DNA from: Macrococcus sp. 19Msa1099
Lineage (GTDB): Bacteria > Bacillota > Bacilli > Staphylococcales > Staphylococcaceae
Direction of reading: 5' to 3'
DNA: 64,000 bases
NCBI GenBank assembly: GCA_019357535.2
Contig: CP079955.1
Span: 1,488,001-1,552,000, forward strand
Part shown: one piece after another, positions 18,999 through 28,870 of the stretch
How the letters are laid out: every line of letters starts with the position of its first letter
Position numbering within the stretch: the first letter of the stretch is position 1
Notes under the pieces: model-generated
Database searches by the model: none
What the model saw: the letters and a program-made list of their open reading frames with translations, nothing else
Told to the model about the DNA's origin: nothing
Made by a program: the position numbers and the translations under genes

Positions 18999-19637
18999 AT
19001 GTTAGTAGAACGCATTATGACATCACCATGTATTACATTCAATACAGAAGGTTCTATCGCTCAGGCCATCGCATTGATGAATGATAAGAACATTCGCCAT
19101 TTACCGGTTGTAGACGATGAACAGCATTTGCAAGGTATTATTTCAGATCGTGAAATAAAAGAAGTATTGCCGTCACTATTAAAACATGATGAAGCAATTG
19201 ATTATAATGTCCCGATTTCACAGATTATGAAAAAAAATGTGATTACATGCCACCCTCTTGATTTTGTGGCAGATATTGCAGTTGATTTTTATGATGCATC
19301 TATCGCCAGCATTCCAGTTGTACAAAACGAGAAAGTTGTGGGCATTGTAACCAGTAAAGATATGCTCAATACATTTATTGAGCTTACCGGTGTAACACGT
19401 CCAGGTACAACAATACAGATTAGCATTCCTGATGAACCGGGTATTATGCACGAAGTCACGGAAGTATTTCATAGACATAAGATCAGTATCGAGAGTATTC
19501 TCGTATTCCGGGATACAGCACAGGTCGGTAAGAAAATTGTGACGTTACGCATGCTTGCAATGAATCCAAATATTGCGATATTTGATCTGGAGAAGAAAGG
19601 ATTCACAGTACTTGATCCTTTCGAAAGCGGCCTATGA
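18999..19637 (+). CDS. acuB: AcuB, tandem CBS and ACT domain protein
   Basis: A 212-residue putative ligand sensor. Two CBS domains fill residues 1-~135 (MTSPCITFNTEGSIAQAI and MKKNVITCHPLDFVADIAV open the two repeats). An ACT domain follows from ~140 (TTIQISIPDEPGIMHEVTEVFHRHKISIESI). The ATG at 18999 has AGGAGGG directly upstream, 10 bp after the acuA stop; the longer opening inside acuA has none. CBS pairs usually bind adenine nucleotides, but the ligand and target of AcuB are not established. It overlaps acuC by 4 bp (ATGA). Confidence 0.92.
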   Translation: MLVERIMTSPCITFNTEGSIAQAIALMNDKNIRHLPVVDDEQHLQGIISDREIKEVLPSLLKHDEAIDYNVPISQIMKKNVITCHPLDFVADIAVDFYDASIASIPVVQNEKVVGIVTSKDMLNTFIELTGVTRPGTTIQISIPDEPGIMHEVTEVFHRHKISIESILVFRDTAQVGKKIVTLRMLAMNPNIAIFDLEKKGFTVLDPFESGL

Positions 19638-20770
19638 CAAAATTCGTCTACTCAAAGAACTTGCTGAAATACCGCTTTCGTGATGATCACCCGTTTAATC
19701 AGATGCGCCTGTTACTTACGAAATCACTGCTTGAAAGCTTATCACTGCTGCGCGCAGAAGATATCGTTGAGCCCCGTACTGCAACAGATGAAGAACTGAT
19801 GCTCATTCATCAGCCAGAATACATTGAAGCTGTAAAAAAGGCAGGACGCGGAGAACTGAGTGCCGGTGATTGTGATAAATTTGGACTTAACTCAAATGAT
19901 ACACCGAACTTTAAAGATATGCATGAAATGAGCGCGTTGTTAGTAGGCGCAACGCTTACTGCATGCGATATTGTTATGACTGGTATCGATCATACCGCAT
20001 GTAACTTTGGTGGTGGGCTCCATCACGGCTTCACTGGACGTGCTTCAGGATTTTGTATCTATAATGATTCTGCAGTCGCTATAGAATATATGAAACGTAA
20101 ATATAAACAACGTGTGCTCTATATCGATACCGACGCACATCATGGTGATGGCGTACAGTTTGCTTTCTACAGCGATAATCAGGTGATGACCTACTCTATT
20201 CATGAGACAGGTCGGTACTTGTTCCCAGGAACTGGTGCCATTACTGAAAAAGGTGAAGGTGATGGTTATTTATACAGTATGAATATACCTGTTGATGCCT
20301 ATACTGAAGATGATTCATTTCTAGAATGTTTTGAAGAAAGTTTACGCGCAGCATGTGAATTCTTTAAACCGGATATTATATTAAGTCAAAATGGTGCGGA
20401 TGCACATTATCTTGATCCATTGACACACCTCTCTTGTACACACAGGACATATCAGCACATCCCACAAATCGTCCTTCGATTAGCAAATGAATATACAAAT
20501 GGAAAGTGGATTGCTGTCGGAGGTGGCGGTTATAATATCTTTCAAGTCGCACCACTCGCCTGGGCACAAGTATATAATGCGATGCTCGGACGCAGTTATT
20601 TAGAAGGTGCAATACCAGATGACTGGATTACGATGTGGCAAAGTAAAACACAAGTAAAGATGCCAAAAACATGGAATGAAGATCTACAAGGGTATCGAGT
20701 CATACCTAGAAGACGCGATATCGAAGAAAAAAATAAAATGATGATGGCACGTATCGTACAGCATTACTAG
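19634..20770 (+). CDS. acuC: AcuC, class I HDAC-family deacetylase
   Basis: A 378-residue zinc deacetylase of the histone deacetylase superfamily. Active-site signatures are intact: the general-base histidines in GGLHHGFTGRASGFCIYND, metal ligands in YIDTDAHHGDGVQ and QNGADAHYLDPL, and the late GGGGYN loop. In Bacillus AcuC reactivates acetylated AcsA. Start codon overlaps the acuB stop (ATGA), so translation is probably coupled. The C-terminal ~60 residues form the variable extension seen in Firmicute AcuC. Confidence 0.94.
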   Translation: MTKFVYSKNLLKYRFRDDHPFNQMRLLLTKSLLESLSLLRAEDIVEPRTATDEELMLIHQPEYIEAVKKAGRGELSAGDCDKFGLNSNDTPNFKDMHEMSALLVGATLTACDIVMTGIDHTACNFGGGLHHGFTGRASGFCIYNDSAVAIEYMKRKYKQRVLYIDTDAHHGDGVQFAFYSDNQVMTYSIHETGRYLFPGTGAITEKGEGDGYLYSMNIPVDAYTEDDSFLECFEESLRAACEFFKPDIILSQNGADAHYLDPLTHLSCTHRTYQHIPQIVLRLANEYTNGKWIAVGGGGYNIFQVAPLAWAQVYNAMLGRSYLEGAIPDDWITMWQSKTQVKMPKTWNEDLQGYRVIPRRRDIEEKNKMMMARIVQHY

Positions 20771-20772
20771 GT

Positions 20773-20797
20773 GCTCGTGTTTTTATTTTACGAGCCA
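20773..20797 (+). repeat. Solitary diverged copy of the 62-bp-array hairpin
   Basis: 25 bases directly after acuC match the hairpin of the two tandem arrays at 21 of 25 positions. One stem pair is changed on both sides (A-T in the arrays, G-C here), so pairing is kept: arm GCTCGT with ACGAGC around a T-rich loop. Only one unit, with no 62-bp repetition. Confidence 0.55.
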
Positions 20798-20811
20798 CTT
20801 TACCAACCCAT

Positions 20812-20847
20812 AAATTAAGGACCTCGCATACGCAAGGTCCTTAATTT
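20812..20847. terminator. Bidirectional terminator between acuC and ccpA
   Basis: Perfect 13-bp stem (AAATTAAGGACCT / AGGTCCTTAATTT) with a 10-nt loop, between convergent acuC (+) and ccpA (-), ending at the ccpA stop codon. Confidence 0.88.
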
Positions 20848-21837
20848 CTATTTCGTCGTTCCACGATATTCTATTCTATAAGGTAGAACGACTTTCTGAT
20901 CTTCAATCGGCTCATCGTTCATATATTTAGTCAAAAGACGCATCCCCACAGCACCAATATCATATAATGGCTGCATTACACTTGAAAGCTTCGGGCGTAC
21001 CATTTTCACTAATCGAGTATTGTTAAAACTGATGACCTGTAAATCATCAGGTATAACTCTTCCGTCATCCTGTGCTGCATGTACGATACCAATCGCCTGC
21101 TCATCACTAATGCATAGTATAACTTCAGGATTCGTCTCTTTAATCACTCTATATGCCTTCTCACCATCTAAATATTGTTCAGCCCCTATATATTGAGCTG
21201 ATTCCGGTAATTCAATCGCATGTTCGCCGAGCAATGATTTCATTCCACTTAATACATCGATCTGTGCTTTTTCAGAATATCCTCCACCAACAAATGCAAA
21301 TCGTTTCACACCTGCTTCTATGAATTTATGGGTAATTTTTCTACTCGCATCCACATAATCGATATTCACTGAAGGTAAGCTTTCATCTTGATCGAGTGTC
21401 CCTGATAATACCACAGGTACACTCGATTTACGTATCATCTCTGCTGTCTTCTCAGAGAGTGTCCCCCCTAAGAATATGATGCCATCAACTTGCTTTGACA
21501 GTAAGTTATTAAAGATTTCTTGTTCTTTTAATGCATCATTATCAGAATTTGAAATGATTGTCTGATATTTATACATCTTAGCGATATCTTCTAATCCACG
21601 TGCAAGTTCTGAATAATACATATTAGAAATATCCGGGATGATTACCCCAACTGTTGTAGTCTTCTTGCTTGCTAGCCCACGTGCGACTGCATTTGGACGA
21701 TAGTTCAGACGTTCAATCACTTCATTTACGCGATCTCTTGTCGCAGGCTTCACATTTGGATTGCCATTTACGACACGAGATACAGTGGCCATAGATACTT
21801 TCGCTTCGCGTGCTACGTCATATATTGTTACGGTCAT
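20848..21837 (-). CDS. ccpA: Catabolite control protein A
   Basis: A 329-residue LacI-family regulator. The helix-turn-helix [22 protein letters not shown] and hinge helix [16 protein letters not shown] are textbook CcpA, followed by a periplasmic-binding-protein-like effector/HPr-Ser-P domain. CcpA with HPr(Ser-P) binds cre sites for carbon repression or activation. Position between acuC and aroA is the conserved Bacillus/Staphylococcus location, which supports CcpA over other LacI paralogues. AGGAGG precedes the ATG. Two cre-like half sites lie just upstream, hinting at autoregulation. Confidence 0.95.
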   Translation of the reverse strand: MTVTIYDVAREAKVSMATVSRVVNGNPNVKPATRDRVNEVIERLNYRPNAVARGLASKKTTTVGVIIPDISNMYYSELARGLEDIAKMYKYQTIISNSDNDALKEQEIFNNLLSKQVDGIIFLGGTLSEKTAEMIRKSSVPVVLSGTLDQDESLPSVNIDYVDASRKITHKFIEAGVKRFAFVGGGYSEKAQIDVLSGMKSLLGEHAIELPESAQYIGAEQYLDGEKAYRVIKETNPEVILCISDEQAIGIVHAAQDDGRVIPDDLQVISFNNTRLVKMVRPKLSSVMQPLYDIGAVGMRLLTKYMNDEPIEDQKVVLPYRIEYRGTTK

Positions 21838-21847
21838 TTTTTCCTCC

Positions 21848-21883
21848 TGAAAACGTTTTATTTATTATTCTAACACGTTTTCA
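21848..21883. promoter_or_regulatory. Paired cre-like half sites upstream of ccpA
   Basis: A perfect 9-bp inverted repeat TGAAAACGT (21848-21856) and ACGTTTTCA (21875-21883), 18 bp apart, immediately upstream of the ccpA ribosome-binding site. Each resembles one side of a cre. Autoregulation by CcpA is inferred. Confidence 0.45.
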
Positions 21884-21928
21884 AAGACTTTTCATTCTAA
21901 ATGATTATTTTAAGCAAATTTTTTATTG

Positions 21929-22999
21929 TTAAAATTTACTTTTAAATTCATTTAACGCTTTATAGAAATTTTCGAACTCTTCAAAATCCATCTGCTGACC
22001 GGCATCACTTAATGCAACGGCTGGATTTGGATGTACTTCAGCCATCACCCCATCTGCACCAACTGCGAGTGCAGCACGAGCTACCGGCAGCATAATATCC
22101 TTACGTCCCGTTGAATGTGTAACATCTACCAATACAGGAAGGTGTGTACCTTGCTTTAATATTGGTACGGCAGAAATATCTAATGTATTTCTTGTTGCTT
22201 TTTCATACGTGCGAATACCACGCTCACATAAAATAATCTTTGAATTGCCTTGTGCATAGATGTATTCGGCTGCATAGACAAACTCTTCTATCGTTGCGCT
22301 CAGTCCACGCTTAAGAAGTACGGGTTTATTTGTACGTCCTGCTTCTTTAAGGAGTTCAAAGTTCTGCATATTTCGCGCACCGATCTGGAATACATCAACA
22401 TACTGGTCTGCAAGTTCAAAATGCGCTGGATTGACAATTTCACTGACAACGTTGAGGTTATATTTCTTACCCGCATCGTGAAGAATTTGTAATCCTTCTT
22501 CTCCTAGTCCTTGGAAATCATACGGAGAAGTTCTTGGCTTAAATGCGCCACCACGAATAAATTTTTCACCTTTGTCATGGAGATTTTTAGCGACTGCTTC
22601 AACTTGTTCTGCAGATTCTACCGAACATGGTCCAAATACATATGACTTTGTACCTGCACCGATGATGCCCCCGTTATCGAATGTAACAATAGTATCTTCT
22701 TGTTTTAACTTACGTGAGACTAAAAGATGCTTCTCACTTTCAGACTTCTGTAATTCTGTTGAAGCTTTAAATATTTCCTTAAATAACTGCTTGATAACAT
22801 TGTCATCAAATGGACCATCATTTAAATCCAGCAATTTATTAATCATTTGTTTTTCGCGTTCGGGATCATAGATTGCAGTGCCTTGCTTACGTTTTTCTTG
22901 TCCGATCTGCTTTGCAATTTCACCACGTTCGCTTAACAGCTTTAATATTTCAATGTTTAATGTTTCAATGTTTTCGCGTAATGCATTTAAATCGTTCAT
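21929..22999 (-). CDS. aroA: DAHP synthase with N-terminal chorismate mutase domain
   Basis: A 356-residue bifunctional enzyme of the shikimate pathway (AroA(G) of Bacillus, sometimes aroF). Residues 1-~85 form an AroQ-type chorismate mutase ([34 protein letters not shown]), which serves as the prephenate/chorismate feedback sensor. Residues ~100-350 form the KDO8PS-type DAHP synthase, with [25 protein letters not shown] and [10 protein letters not shown]. It condenses PEP and erythrose 4-phosphate. AGAGG-type ribosome-binding site. Next to ccpA and behind ytxH as in Bacillus, but a terminator separates it from ytxH. Confidence 0.95.
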   Translation of the reverse strand: MNDLNALRENIETLNIEILKLLSERGEIAKQIGQEKRKQGTAIYDPEREKQMINKLLDLNDGPFDDNVIKQLFKEIFKASTELQKSESEKHLLVSRKLKQEDTIVTFDNGGIIGAGTKSYVFGPCSVESAEQVEAVAKNLHDKGEKFIRGGAFKPRTSPYDFQGLGEEGLQILHDAGKKYNLNVVSEIVNPAHFELADQYVDVFQIGARNMQNFELLKEAGRTNKPVLLKRGLSATIEEFVYAAEYIYAQGNSKIILCERGIRTYEKATRNTLDISAVPILKQGTHLPVLVDVTHSTGRKDIMLPVARAALAVGADGVMAEVHPNPAVALSDAGQQMDFEEFENFYKALNEFKSKF

Positions 23000-23028
23000 C
23001 GTTTGACCTCTTTTATTTTAAAATTAAA

Positions 23029-23057
23029 AAAATAGTAGACTTTAGGCCTACTATTTT
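23029..23057 (-). terminator. Terminator of the ytxG-ytxH unit
   Basis: Stem AATAGTAG / CTACTATT with a loop containing GGCCT; on the minus strand it is followed by TTTTTT. It lies between ytxH and aroA. Confidence 0.75.
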
Positions 23058-23082
23058 ATCATATTACAAAGATATTTTGTGA

Positions 23083-23547
23083 TTATTTGTTTTTAGGGGA
23101 TAGATTGTCAGCAATATGCTTAGTTTTTTTGTTTTCTAACAATGCTTCGTCCTTGTTTGGCGTTAATGCTTTATCCACAACTGCATCTGGCTGCTTCAAA
23201 GTATCATCGTTCACCTCAGCTTTAATCGCTCTCTTCTGAAGCTCTAGATCGCTTTGATTCTCCTTAGAAAGATCTGCGTTAAATGTAACAGCTTTCTCTT
23301 TAAAGCTTTCAGCATTTTTAATTTGATCAGTATATGATTGTATAGATTTTGATTTTAATACTTCTACCTTTTCTCCAAGTTCTTCTTGCAGTACTTTACC
23401 TGATTTTGGAGCAACGAGTAAACCGATAAATGACCCCACTGCAAGTCCTGCGACAAGTCCTAATGAAAAGTCACGTGCTGTTGTATCCTTTTTCACTTCG
23501 TATTCTTTAACTGTATGTGTATGTAAATCTCTATTATAAGTTTCCAT
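23083..23547 (-). CDS. ytxH: YtxH-domain protein
   Basis: A 154-residue general-stress-type protein. After a ~25-residue hydrophilic head, the YtxH signature FSLGLVAGLAVGSFIGLLVAPKSGK forms one membrane segment with the Gly-rich pattern. The rest is a charged helical tail with possible coiled-coil (KVEVLKSKSIQSYTDQIKNAESFKEK). ATG 23547 has AGGAGGG upstream; the longer opening (from 23586) runs through the intercistronic hairpin and has none. It follows the DUF948 gene as in Bacillus (ytxG-ytxH), where the two are sigma-B controlled; no clear sigma-B promoter is seen here. Biochemical role unknown. Confidence 0.88.
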   Translation of the reverse strand: METYNRDLHTHTVKEYEVKKDTTARDFSLGLVAGLAVGSFIGLLVAPKSGKVLQEELGEKVEVLKSKSIQSYTDQIKNAESFKEKAVTFNADLSKENQSDLELQKRAIKAEVNDDTLKQPDAVVDKALTPNKDEALLENKKTKHIADNLSPKNK

Positions 23548-23560
23548 CTTATTCCCTCCT

Positions 23561-23588
23561 AAAAAAAGAATGTACATAATGTACATTC
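23561..23588 (-). terminator. Intercistronic hairpin with T-run between ytxG and ytxH
   Basis: Perfect 10-bp stem GAATGTACAT / ATGTACATTC; on the minus strand seven T residues follow directly, then the ytxH ribosome-binding site. It could attenuate transcription between the two genes and lower ytxH expression. Confidence 0.7.
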
Positions 23589-23598
23589 CCTTAGCGGT

Positions 23599-24129
23599 TT
23601 ACTTTAAACCTGCATTAATTTTATCCTGATCTAAATGATCACCTGTTGTATGTGTTTCATTAAAGTTATTTTGTGGTGTACGATAAATATCATCATTAAA
23701 ATTTACAGTACCACGACGTTGCTTTCTCATCTGCCATTTATCAGCAACTTCCATTGCAACGTTTGACCACTGAACAACTTGAGAAATCTTATCTTCGTTC
23801 TGCGAGATGTTATGCGTAATTGATGATGTAACATTATTAACTGAACTGTTTAAGTTCTGTACTGAATCACCAATACCTTTCACTGCATCTACAACTGAAT
23901 TTAAACGTTGAGATTTATCCTGAACATCTTCTGCTAAACGATTAGTTTTGTGAAGTAAATCTGTTGATTCACGAGTGATTCCTTGAATTTGTCCTTCAAC
24001 ACCATCTAAAGTTTTAGCTACATGATCTAAATTCTTCTTCACTGATAATAAAGTGATTCCGATGAATACACATAGAATTAAAAATGCAATCGCAGCGATT
24101 AGACCTGCAATCGGTAAAATCCATTCCAT
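23599..24129 (-). CDS. ytxG: DUF948 membrane protein
   Basis: A 176-residue DUF948 protein. One N-terminal membrane segment (about 4-29) is followed by a long heptad-rich region (SVKKNLDHVAKTLDGVEGQIQGITRES to ~115) that should form a coiled coil, as in methyl-accepting or DUF948 scaffolds. The C-terminal ~60 residues are polar and low in structure. AGGAGGCG precedes the ATG. Located between murC and ytxH as in Bacillus. Function unknown; a role in envelope stress is inferred from its neighbours. Confidence 0.88.
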   Translation of the reverse strand: MEWILPIAGLIAAIAFLILCVFIGITLLSVKKNLDHVAKTLDGVEGQIQGITRESTDLLHKTNRLAEDVQDKSQRLNSVVDAVKGIGDSVQNLNSSVNNVTSSITHNISQNEDKISQVVQWSNVAMEVADKWQMRKQRRGTVNFNDDIYRTPQNNFNETHTTGDHLDQDKINAGLK

Positions 24130-24205
24130 AAAAACGCCTCCTAAAATTATTAACTTGTTATACTCTAAATTACCCTTATACCTTATTAATAAACATCATA
24201 TCATA

Positions 24206-25501
24206 CTATTTTAAATTTTCATATGCGACTTGAATTTTCTGTATATCTCCTGCACCCATAAAGATAACCACTGCATCTTTATATTGTTTCAGCAGATTGA
24301 CGTTGGATTCGTTTATCAGTTCAGCACCTGGAATCAATATTTGCAAGTCACCGATTGTCAGCTCCCCACTATCTTCACGTGCTGAACCGAAGATATCACA
24401 GAGATATACTTTATCTGCAAGCTTTAAACTATTTGCGAAATCTTCAAGAAATGCACTTGTACGTGAAAATGTATGCGGCTGAAATACTGCGATGACTTTA
24501 CGCTCAGGATATTTCAGATGTGCAGATTGTAGCGTCGCTTTAATCTCAGTTGGATGATGTGCATAATCATCGATAAGAATCTGTTCGTCCTGTACCTTTT
24601 CACTAAAACGACGTTTAACGCCACCAAATGTGCTTAAAGCATGTTTTACAGCTGCGTTATCCAGTCCTTCTAGGTGACAGATTGTTATGACAGCAAGTGC
24701 ATTCAGTACTTGATGATCTCCATACATTGGAGTAACAAACGTATCAAACAATTCTCCGTCAATATACACTTCAAACTGTGTCCCTTGTGGGGTCGTCTTC
24801 ATATTCTTTGCAACGACTTTATTATCTTCTTTAAAGCCATAGTAATAAATCGGGATATCTGCTACGATATCTCTTAAATTCTCATCGTCACCACAAGCTA
24901 CAATTGCTTTCTTAACCTTCTTCGTCATCTCCTGGAATGCATTGAACACATCGCTCATCGATGCAAAGTAGTCGGGATGATCAAAGTCGATATTTGTAAT
25001 AATCGCATAATCCGGTGAATAGCTTAAGAAATGTCTGCGATATTCGCAGGCTTCAAATGCAAAATACTCACTACCAGGCATCCCCATCCCTGTACCATCA
25101 CCAATAAGGTAAGAAGTCTTCTTGTCACCATTCATCACATGAGATAACAGTCCAGTTGTCGACGTCTTACCGTGAGAACCAGTAACTGCCACAGATGTAT
25201 ATTGACCCATGAAGTTGCCTAGAAAGTCATGATAACGAGTTACAGTAAGTCCAAGTTCATGTGCACGCACAATTTCTTCATGGTCATCATTAAATGCGTT
25301 ACCGGCAATGATTGTCATACCTTCTTTAATATTCTCCTGATTAAATGGCAGTATTGTTATTCCTTTTTCTCTTAAAGATTTCTCTGTAAAAAATTCTTTC
25401 TCGATATCTGATCCTTGTACCGTTTCACCCATATCAAATAGTATTTGAGCTAACGCACTCATTCCTGAACCTTTAATACCAACAAAATGATATAAAGTCA
25501 T
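24206..25501 (-). CDS. murC: UDP-N-acetylmuramate-L-alanine ligase
   Basis: A 431-residue Mur ligase that adds L-Ala to UDP-MurNAc, a cytosolic step of peptidoglycan precursor synthesis. The Rossmann start [15 protein letters not shown], the ATP-binding loop GSHGKTST (108-115) and the late motif [14 protein letters not shown] are intact. Slightly shorter than enterobacterial MurC but matching staphylococcal length. It starts 12 bp after sftA, so the two are likely co-transcribed in the conserved sftA-murC order. Confidence 0.96.
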   Translation of the reverse strand: MTLYHFVGIKGSGMSALAQILFDMGETVQGSDIEKEFFTEKSLREKGITILPFNQENIKEGMTIIAGNAFNDDHEEIVRAHELGLTVTRYHDFLGNFMGQYTSVAVTGSHGKTSTTGLLSHVMNGDKKTSYLIGDGTGMGMPGSEYFAFEACEYRRHFLSYSPDYAIITNIDFDHPDYFASMSDVFNAFQEMTKKVKKAIVACGDDENLRDIVADIPIYYYGFKEDNKVVAKNMKTTPQGTQFEVYIDGELFDTFVTPMYGDHQVLNALAVITICHLEGLDNAAVKHALSTFGGVKRRFSEKVQDEQILIDDYAHHPTEIKATLQSAHLKYPERKVIAVFQPHTFSRTSAFLEDFANSLKLADKVYLCDIFGSAREDSGELTIGDLQILIPGAELINESNVNLLKQYKDAVVIFMGAGDIQKIQVAYENLK

Positions 25502-25512
25502 AAATTCATCTC

Positions 25513-28260
25513 CTAATATTCTTCTTGTTTTTCTGTTATCAGCACATCTCTTGGTTTAGAGCCATTCTGACCACTGACATAACCCATTTCTTCCAGTTGA
25601 TCGATAATTCGCGCTGCTCTATTATAGCCTATCTGGAAGCGTCTTTGTATTTGAGAAGTCGAAATATGCCCTTCTTCGACCATAAAGTTGCAAATATCAT
25701 TGAACAGTTCATCTTTCGGCTGCTCTGATAACTTCTTCAGCAAAGTCTTCTCATGGAAGAGATAGTTTGGTTTCCCTTGAGACTTAATATAGCCTACAAC
25801 TTCATCAATCTCACTATCGGAAATATAGCTTCCCTGTATTCGAATCGGCTTATTCATCCCATTCCCAAGATACAGCATATCACCGTTTCCTAACAATTTC
25901 TCAGCGCCACCAGAATCAAGTATTGTTCTGGAGTCAACAGAAGAAGATACCATAAATGCGATGCGTGTCGGCACATTCGCTTTGATTAATCCTGTGATTA
26001 CGTTGACTGAAGGACGTTGTGTAGCAAGTATCAGATGAATACCTGCTGCACGTGCTTTTTGAGCAATTCGTGCAATGGAATGCTCCACATCTTGTGGCGC
26101 CATCATCATTAAGTCTGCTAATTCATCAATCACGACAACGATCTTCGGAATTCTCTCCTGATAGACTACTTTCTGGTTATAAGCAGTAATGTTACGTACA
26201 TGGACATCTGCAAACATCTGATATCTGCGTTCCATCTCACCGACAACCCATTTTAAGCTCTCTGTAGCTGCTTTAACATCAGTAATAACAGGTGCAATTA
26301 AGTGCGGCAAATCATTATATGGCGCAAGCTCGACCATTTTAGGATCAATCAGTAATAATTTCAATTCATTAGGATTATTACGATATAGCAGTGAAATAAG
26401 AATTGAGTTGATACACACAGATTTACCAGAGCCTGTAGCACCGGCAATTAAACCATGCGGCATCTTCGCAAGATCCATAATCATCGGTTCGTTATTAATT
26501 CTAGCTCCGAGCGCGACAGACAGATTACTATCAGAGAATTTCATCTTCTTGCTGAAGACAATTTCACTTAAGTTGACGCTACGCGTTTCAACATTCGGTA
26601 CTTCAACACCGACAAGCGAAGTACCAGGAATCGGTGCCTCTATTCGGATATCTTTGGCTGCTAACGCCATTTTAATATCGTCCTGAAGATTCGTGATGCG
26701 CGAAACCTTTACACCTTTCTCTACCGAAAGTTCAAATCGTGTAACCGAAGGACCGACGACGACATTCTCTACTTTTGCCGGCACATTAAAATGATAGAAC
26801 GCATCATCAAGCTGCGCTTTATGTTCTTCAACCCATGATTCATCTCGTTCCATATTATCTGCAGGATTCAGTAAGCTGACAGGTGGAAGAAGATACTTTG
26901 GTCCTTTGCGCTTGAACTGTCTTAGCTTCCTTTCATCCTCAGCTTCCTGTAGCTCAGCAGGTGTCTCAGGATGCTCCTCTAGTACTTCTTCTAGCGGTTC
27001 ATTGCTTTTGATTTTTACTTCTGCTGGCGATAATTTCGATTCTTCTCGTTGCTGCATTAAACGCTTCTTATCACTTGGTGTCATGACTACATTAAATGGA
27101 GTGACTTTCTCTTTCTTAGTGTCAGGTGATAGCACAGGTTCTAACGAAACAGGACCTTCATCCTCTTCTGATATTTCAACAGTTTCATCTGTTTCGCTAT
27201 CGGTTTCATCTTCAACTTCAATCGTTTCAGTCATCTCATCTTCCGTCTCAAAAGATACATCGTCAAATACTTCCTCATCTACCTGTATAGCCTCTGCTGC
27301 CTCTTCAGTACTTTCAAAAGTAATATTTTCTTCCATGAAAGTCTCATCTTCACGTGAACTGAAAGTATACGATTCACCGGAGTTCAGTTTAACCTCTGTG
27401 TCCTCATCGCTGATATTCACTTTAATTGGCGTCTCACTAAGCGCTTGAACCTCAATATCAGTGACTAATGCTTCTTCAGATAACGTTATAACATCCTCTG
27501 ATAATTGCACGACATCATCAACTGCAAGCACATTATCCTCTAAAACATTCTTCTCTTCAGCTTCTTGTTCAACCGTTTCGTGGTTAATCATAGATTTTAA
27601 CGCTTCTTGCTGGTCAGCAAGTTTTCTACGCTCTTCCTGAAAATCTTTTTGACGCTGAATTTTCTTGTCACGCTCTTTTCTGATTTCAGCAACTATTTGA
27701 GAGGCATATACATTCTCAATATTGACCGTATTATCTTCTTTGCGATGTGTCGGTGTCGCAGGACGTGTAGCTGTACTTTTCTTAGGGACAATAGATGCTC
27801 GACCCTTTAACATTGAAGGATCTTTACGACTTTTTGTTCCATATATTGCCGAAGGTACTTCTGAAGCTTTAAACTTGGGCTGATGCACACGAGATGCTTT
27901 TTCTATTTGAGCATCATCTCCTTGTTTCTTTCCTAATGGAGAGGTTTCAACCTTATAGCCTGGGTGTTGGTTACGAGCTGCTTTTCTCTGTCTTCTAGAA
28001 ACGTATGTTTCATCAAACGAAGTCTTTTGATGATCATACTGCGCTTGTACAGGGATAAAGGGGTCATCATTTTTTTCAAGTTTTGTCTTGCTCGTCTTAT
28101 GATCACTATCTTTCGTCTTAACAGTGTCCACATCAACCGGAAAACGAAACTTTCCACGAGGGCGCCTATATACGTCATTTTCTGAGGTATCCAGTCTTTC
28201 TGTTCTGATATCTTCAGTATTTTCTTTTGATTCTCCGAATAATTTATCAAACCAGCTCAT
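25513..28260 (-). CDS. sftA: SftA-type DNA translocase (soluble FtsK/SpoIIIE)
   Basis: A 915-residue DNA pump of the FtsK/SpoIIIE family. Unlike FtsK or SpoIIIE, the N-terminus has no membrane segments: residues 1-~440 are a long, acidic, low-complexity linker. Then come the alpha/beta motor domains with Walker A GATGSGKS (Lys613), Walker B region [13 protein letters not shown], and a C-terminal winged-helix gamma domain ([35 protein letters not shown]) that reads orientation sequences. SftA moves DNA out of the closing septum. The location upstream of murC and downstream of ytpR is the Bacillus ytpS/sftA position. The acidic linker may differ between strains. Confidence 0.9.
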   Translation of the reverse strand: MSWFDKLFGESKENTEDIRTERLDTSENDVYRRPRGKFRFPVDVDTVKTKDSDHKTSKTKLEKNDDPFIPVQAQYDHQKTSFDETYVSRRQRKAARNQHPGYKVETSPLGKKQGDDAQIEKASRVHQPKFKASEVPSAIYGTKSRKDPSMLKGRASIVPKKSTATRPATPTHRKEDNTVNIENVYASQIVAEIRKERDKKIQRQKDFQEERRKLADQQEALKSMINHETVEQEAEEKNVLEDNVLAVDDVVQLSEDVITLSEEALVTDIEVQALSETPIKVNISDEDTEVKLNSGESYTFSSREDETFMEENITFESTEEAAEAIQVDEEVFDDVSFETEDEMTETIEVEDETDSETDETVEISEEDEGPVSLEPVLSPDTKKEKVTPFNVVMTPSDKKRLMQQREESKLSPAEVKIKSNEPLEEVLEEHPETPAELQEAEDERKLRQFKRKGPKYLLPPVSLLNPADNMERDESWVEEHKAQLDDAFYHFNVPAKVENVVVGPSVTRFELSVEKGVKVSRITNLQDDIKMALAAKDIRIEAPIPGTSLVGVEVPNVETRSVNLSEIVFSKKMKFSDSNLSVALGARINNEPMIMDLAKMPHGLIAGATGSGKSVCINSILISLLYRNNPNELKLLLIDPKMVELAPYNDLPHLIAPVITDVKAATESLKWVVGEMERRYQMFADVHVRNITAYNQKVVYQERIPKIVVVIDELADLMMMAPQDVEHSIARIAQKARAAGIHLILATQRPSVNVITGLIKANVPTRIAFMVSSSVDSRTILDSGGAEKLLGNGDMLYLGNGMNKPIRIQGSYISDSEIDEVVGYIKSQGKPNYLFHEKTLLKKLSEQPKDELFNDICNFMVEEGHISTSQIQRRFQIGYNRAARIIDQLEEMGYVSGQNGSKPRDVLITEKQEEY

Positions 28261-28269
28261 CTTATCACC

Positions 28270-28866
28270 CTACTTCTCTTTGAAGAAATCTTCGCCGATT
28301 GTATAGTGATCATCTAGCACTAGAATACCTTTTTTCTCTTCAGAGTCAGTCAGACCAAGTTCACGTTCAGAACATATCATTCCTTTTGATGGCACACCGC
28401 GTAACTCTGCATCTTTGATCATCATTCCACTCGGCATCACCGCACCTACTTTAGCTACTACTACCTTTTGCCCTTGTGCAATATTTTTTGCACCACAAAC
28501 AATCTGTAATTTTTCTGTTCCAACATCCACTTTTGTAATGTTTAATTTATCTGCATCTGGATGCTTCTCACATGATTCTACATAGCCAACAACAAACTTC
28601 GGTGATAAATCAACTTCGAGTGGCGTTTCAAGCCCCTTCTCTCTAAGTAATGCGTTGATTTCATCTACAAGACTTTCTGTTAATTTAACCTCACCTTGAG
28701 ATTTAAGGTTTAATGATTGTACACCCTTAACATTATATCCAACGACACGGTCGTCTTTTTTTATCGTGATAATATCCCCGTTTGTTTCATACGTAAACGG
28801 ACCATCGATAGGTTCCAATGTGATAAATAAATAATCTCCAACAATTTCGTTATAAAATAGATTCAT
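28270..28866 (-). CDS. ytpR: YtpR, phenylalanyl-tRNA synthetase beta-like tRNA-binding protein
   Basis: A 198-residue protein. The N-terminal ~90 residues are the YtpR-specific domain. Residues ~95-195 form an OB-fold EMAP/tRNA-binding domain like that at the start of PheT (VGYVESCEKHPDADKLNITKVDVG, VCGAKNIAQGQKVVVAKVGAVMPSG). It may bind RNA, but no catalytic domain is present and the function is not established. ATG 28866 has AAGGAGT upstream; the longer opening from 28953 lies within ytpQ and has no site. It sits 4 bp after ytpQ, so the genes are co-transcribed. Confidence 0.9.
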   Translation of the reverse strand: MNLFYNEIVGDYLFITLEPIDGPFTYETNGDIITIKKDDRVVGYNVKGVQSLNLKSQGEVKLTESLVDEINALLREKGLETPLEVDLSPKFVVGYVESCEKHPDADKLNITKVDVGTEKLQIVCGAKNIAQGQKVVVAKVGAVMPSGMMIKDAELRGVPSKGMICSERELGLTDSEEKKGILVLDDHYTIGEDFFKEK

Positions 28867-28870
28867 ATGA

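Noticed and set aside
20773-20797. Intrinsic terminator of acuC
   Set aside because: The T-run is in the loop, not after the stem; the true terminator is the 13-bp stem at 20812-20847.
26906-27448. Ser-rich 180-residue plus-strand ORF
   Set aside because: Antisense shadow of the acidic Glu-rich linker of sftA, which naturally reads as Ser-rich on the other strand.
27933-28250. Basic 105-residue ORF inside sftA
   Set aside because: Alternative frame of the sftA N-terminus; no own ribosome-binding site and sftA homology covers the DNA.
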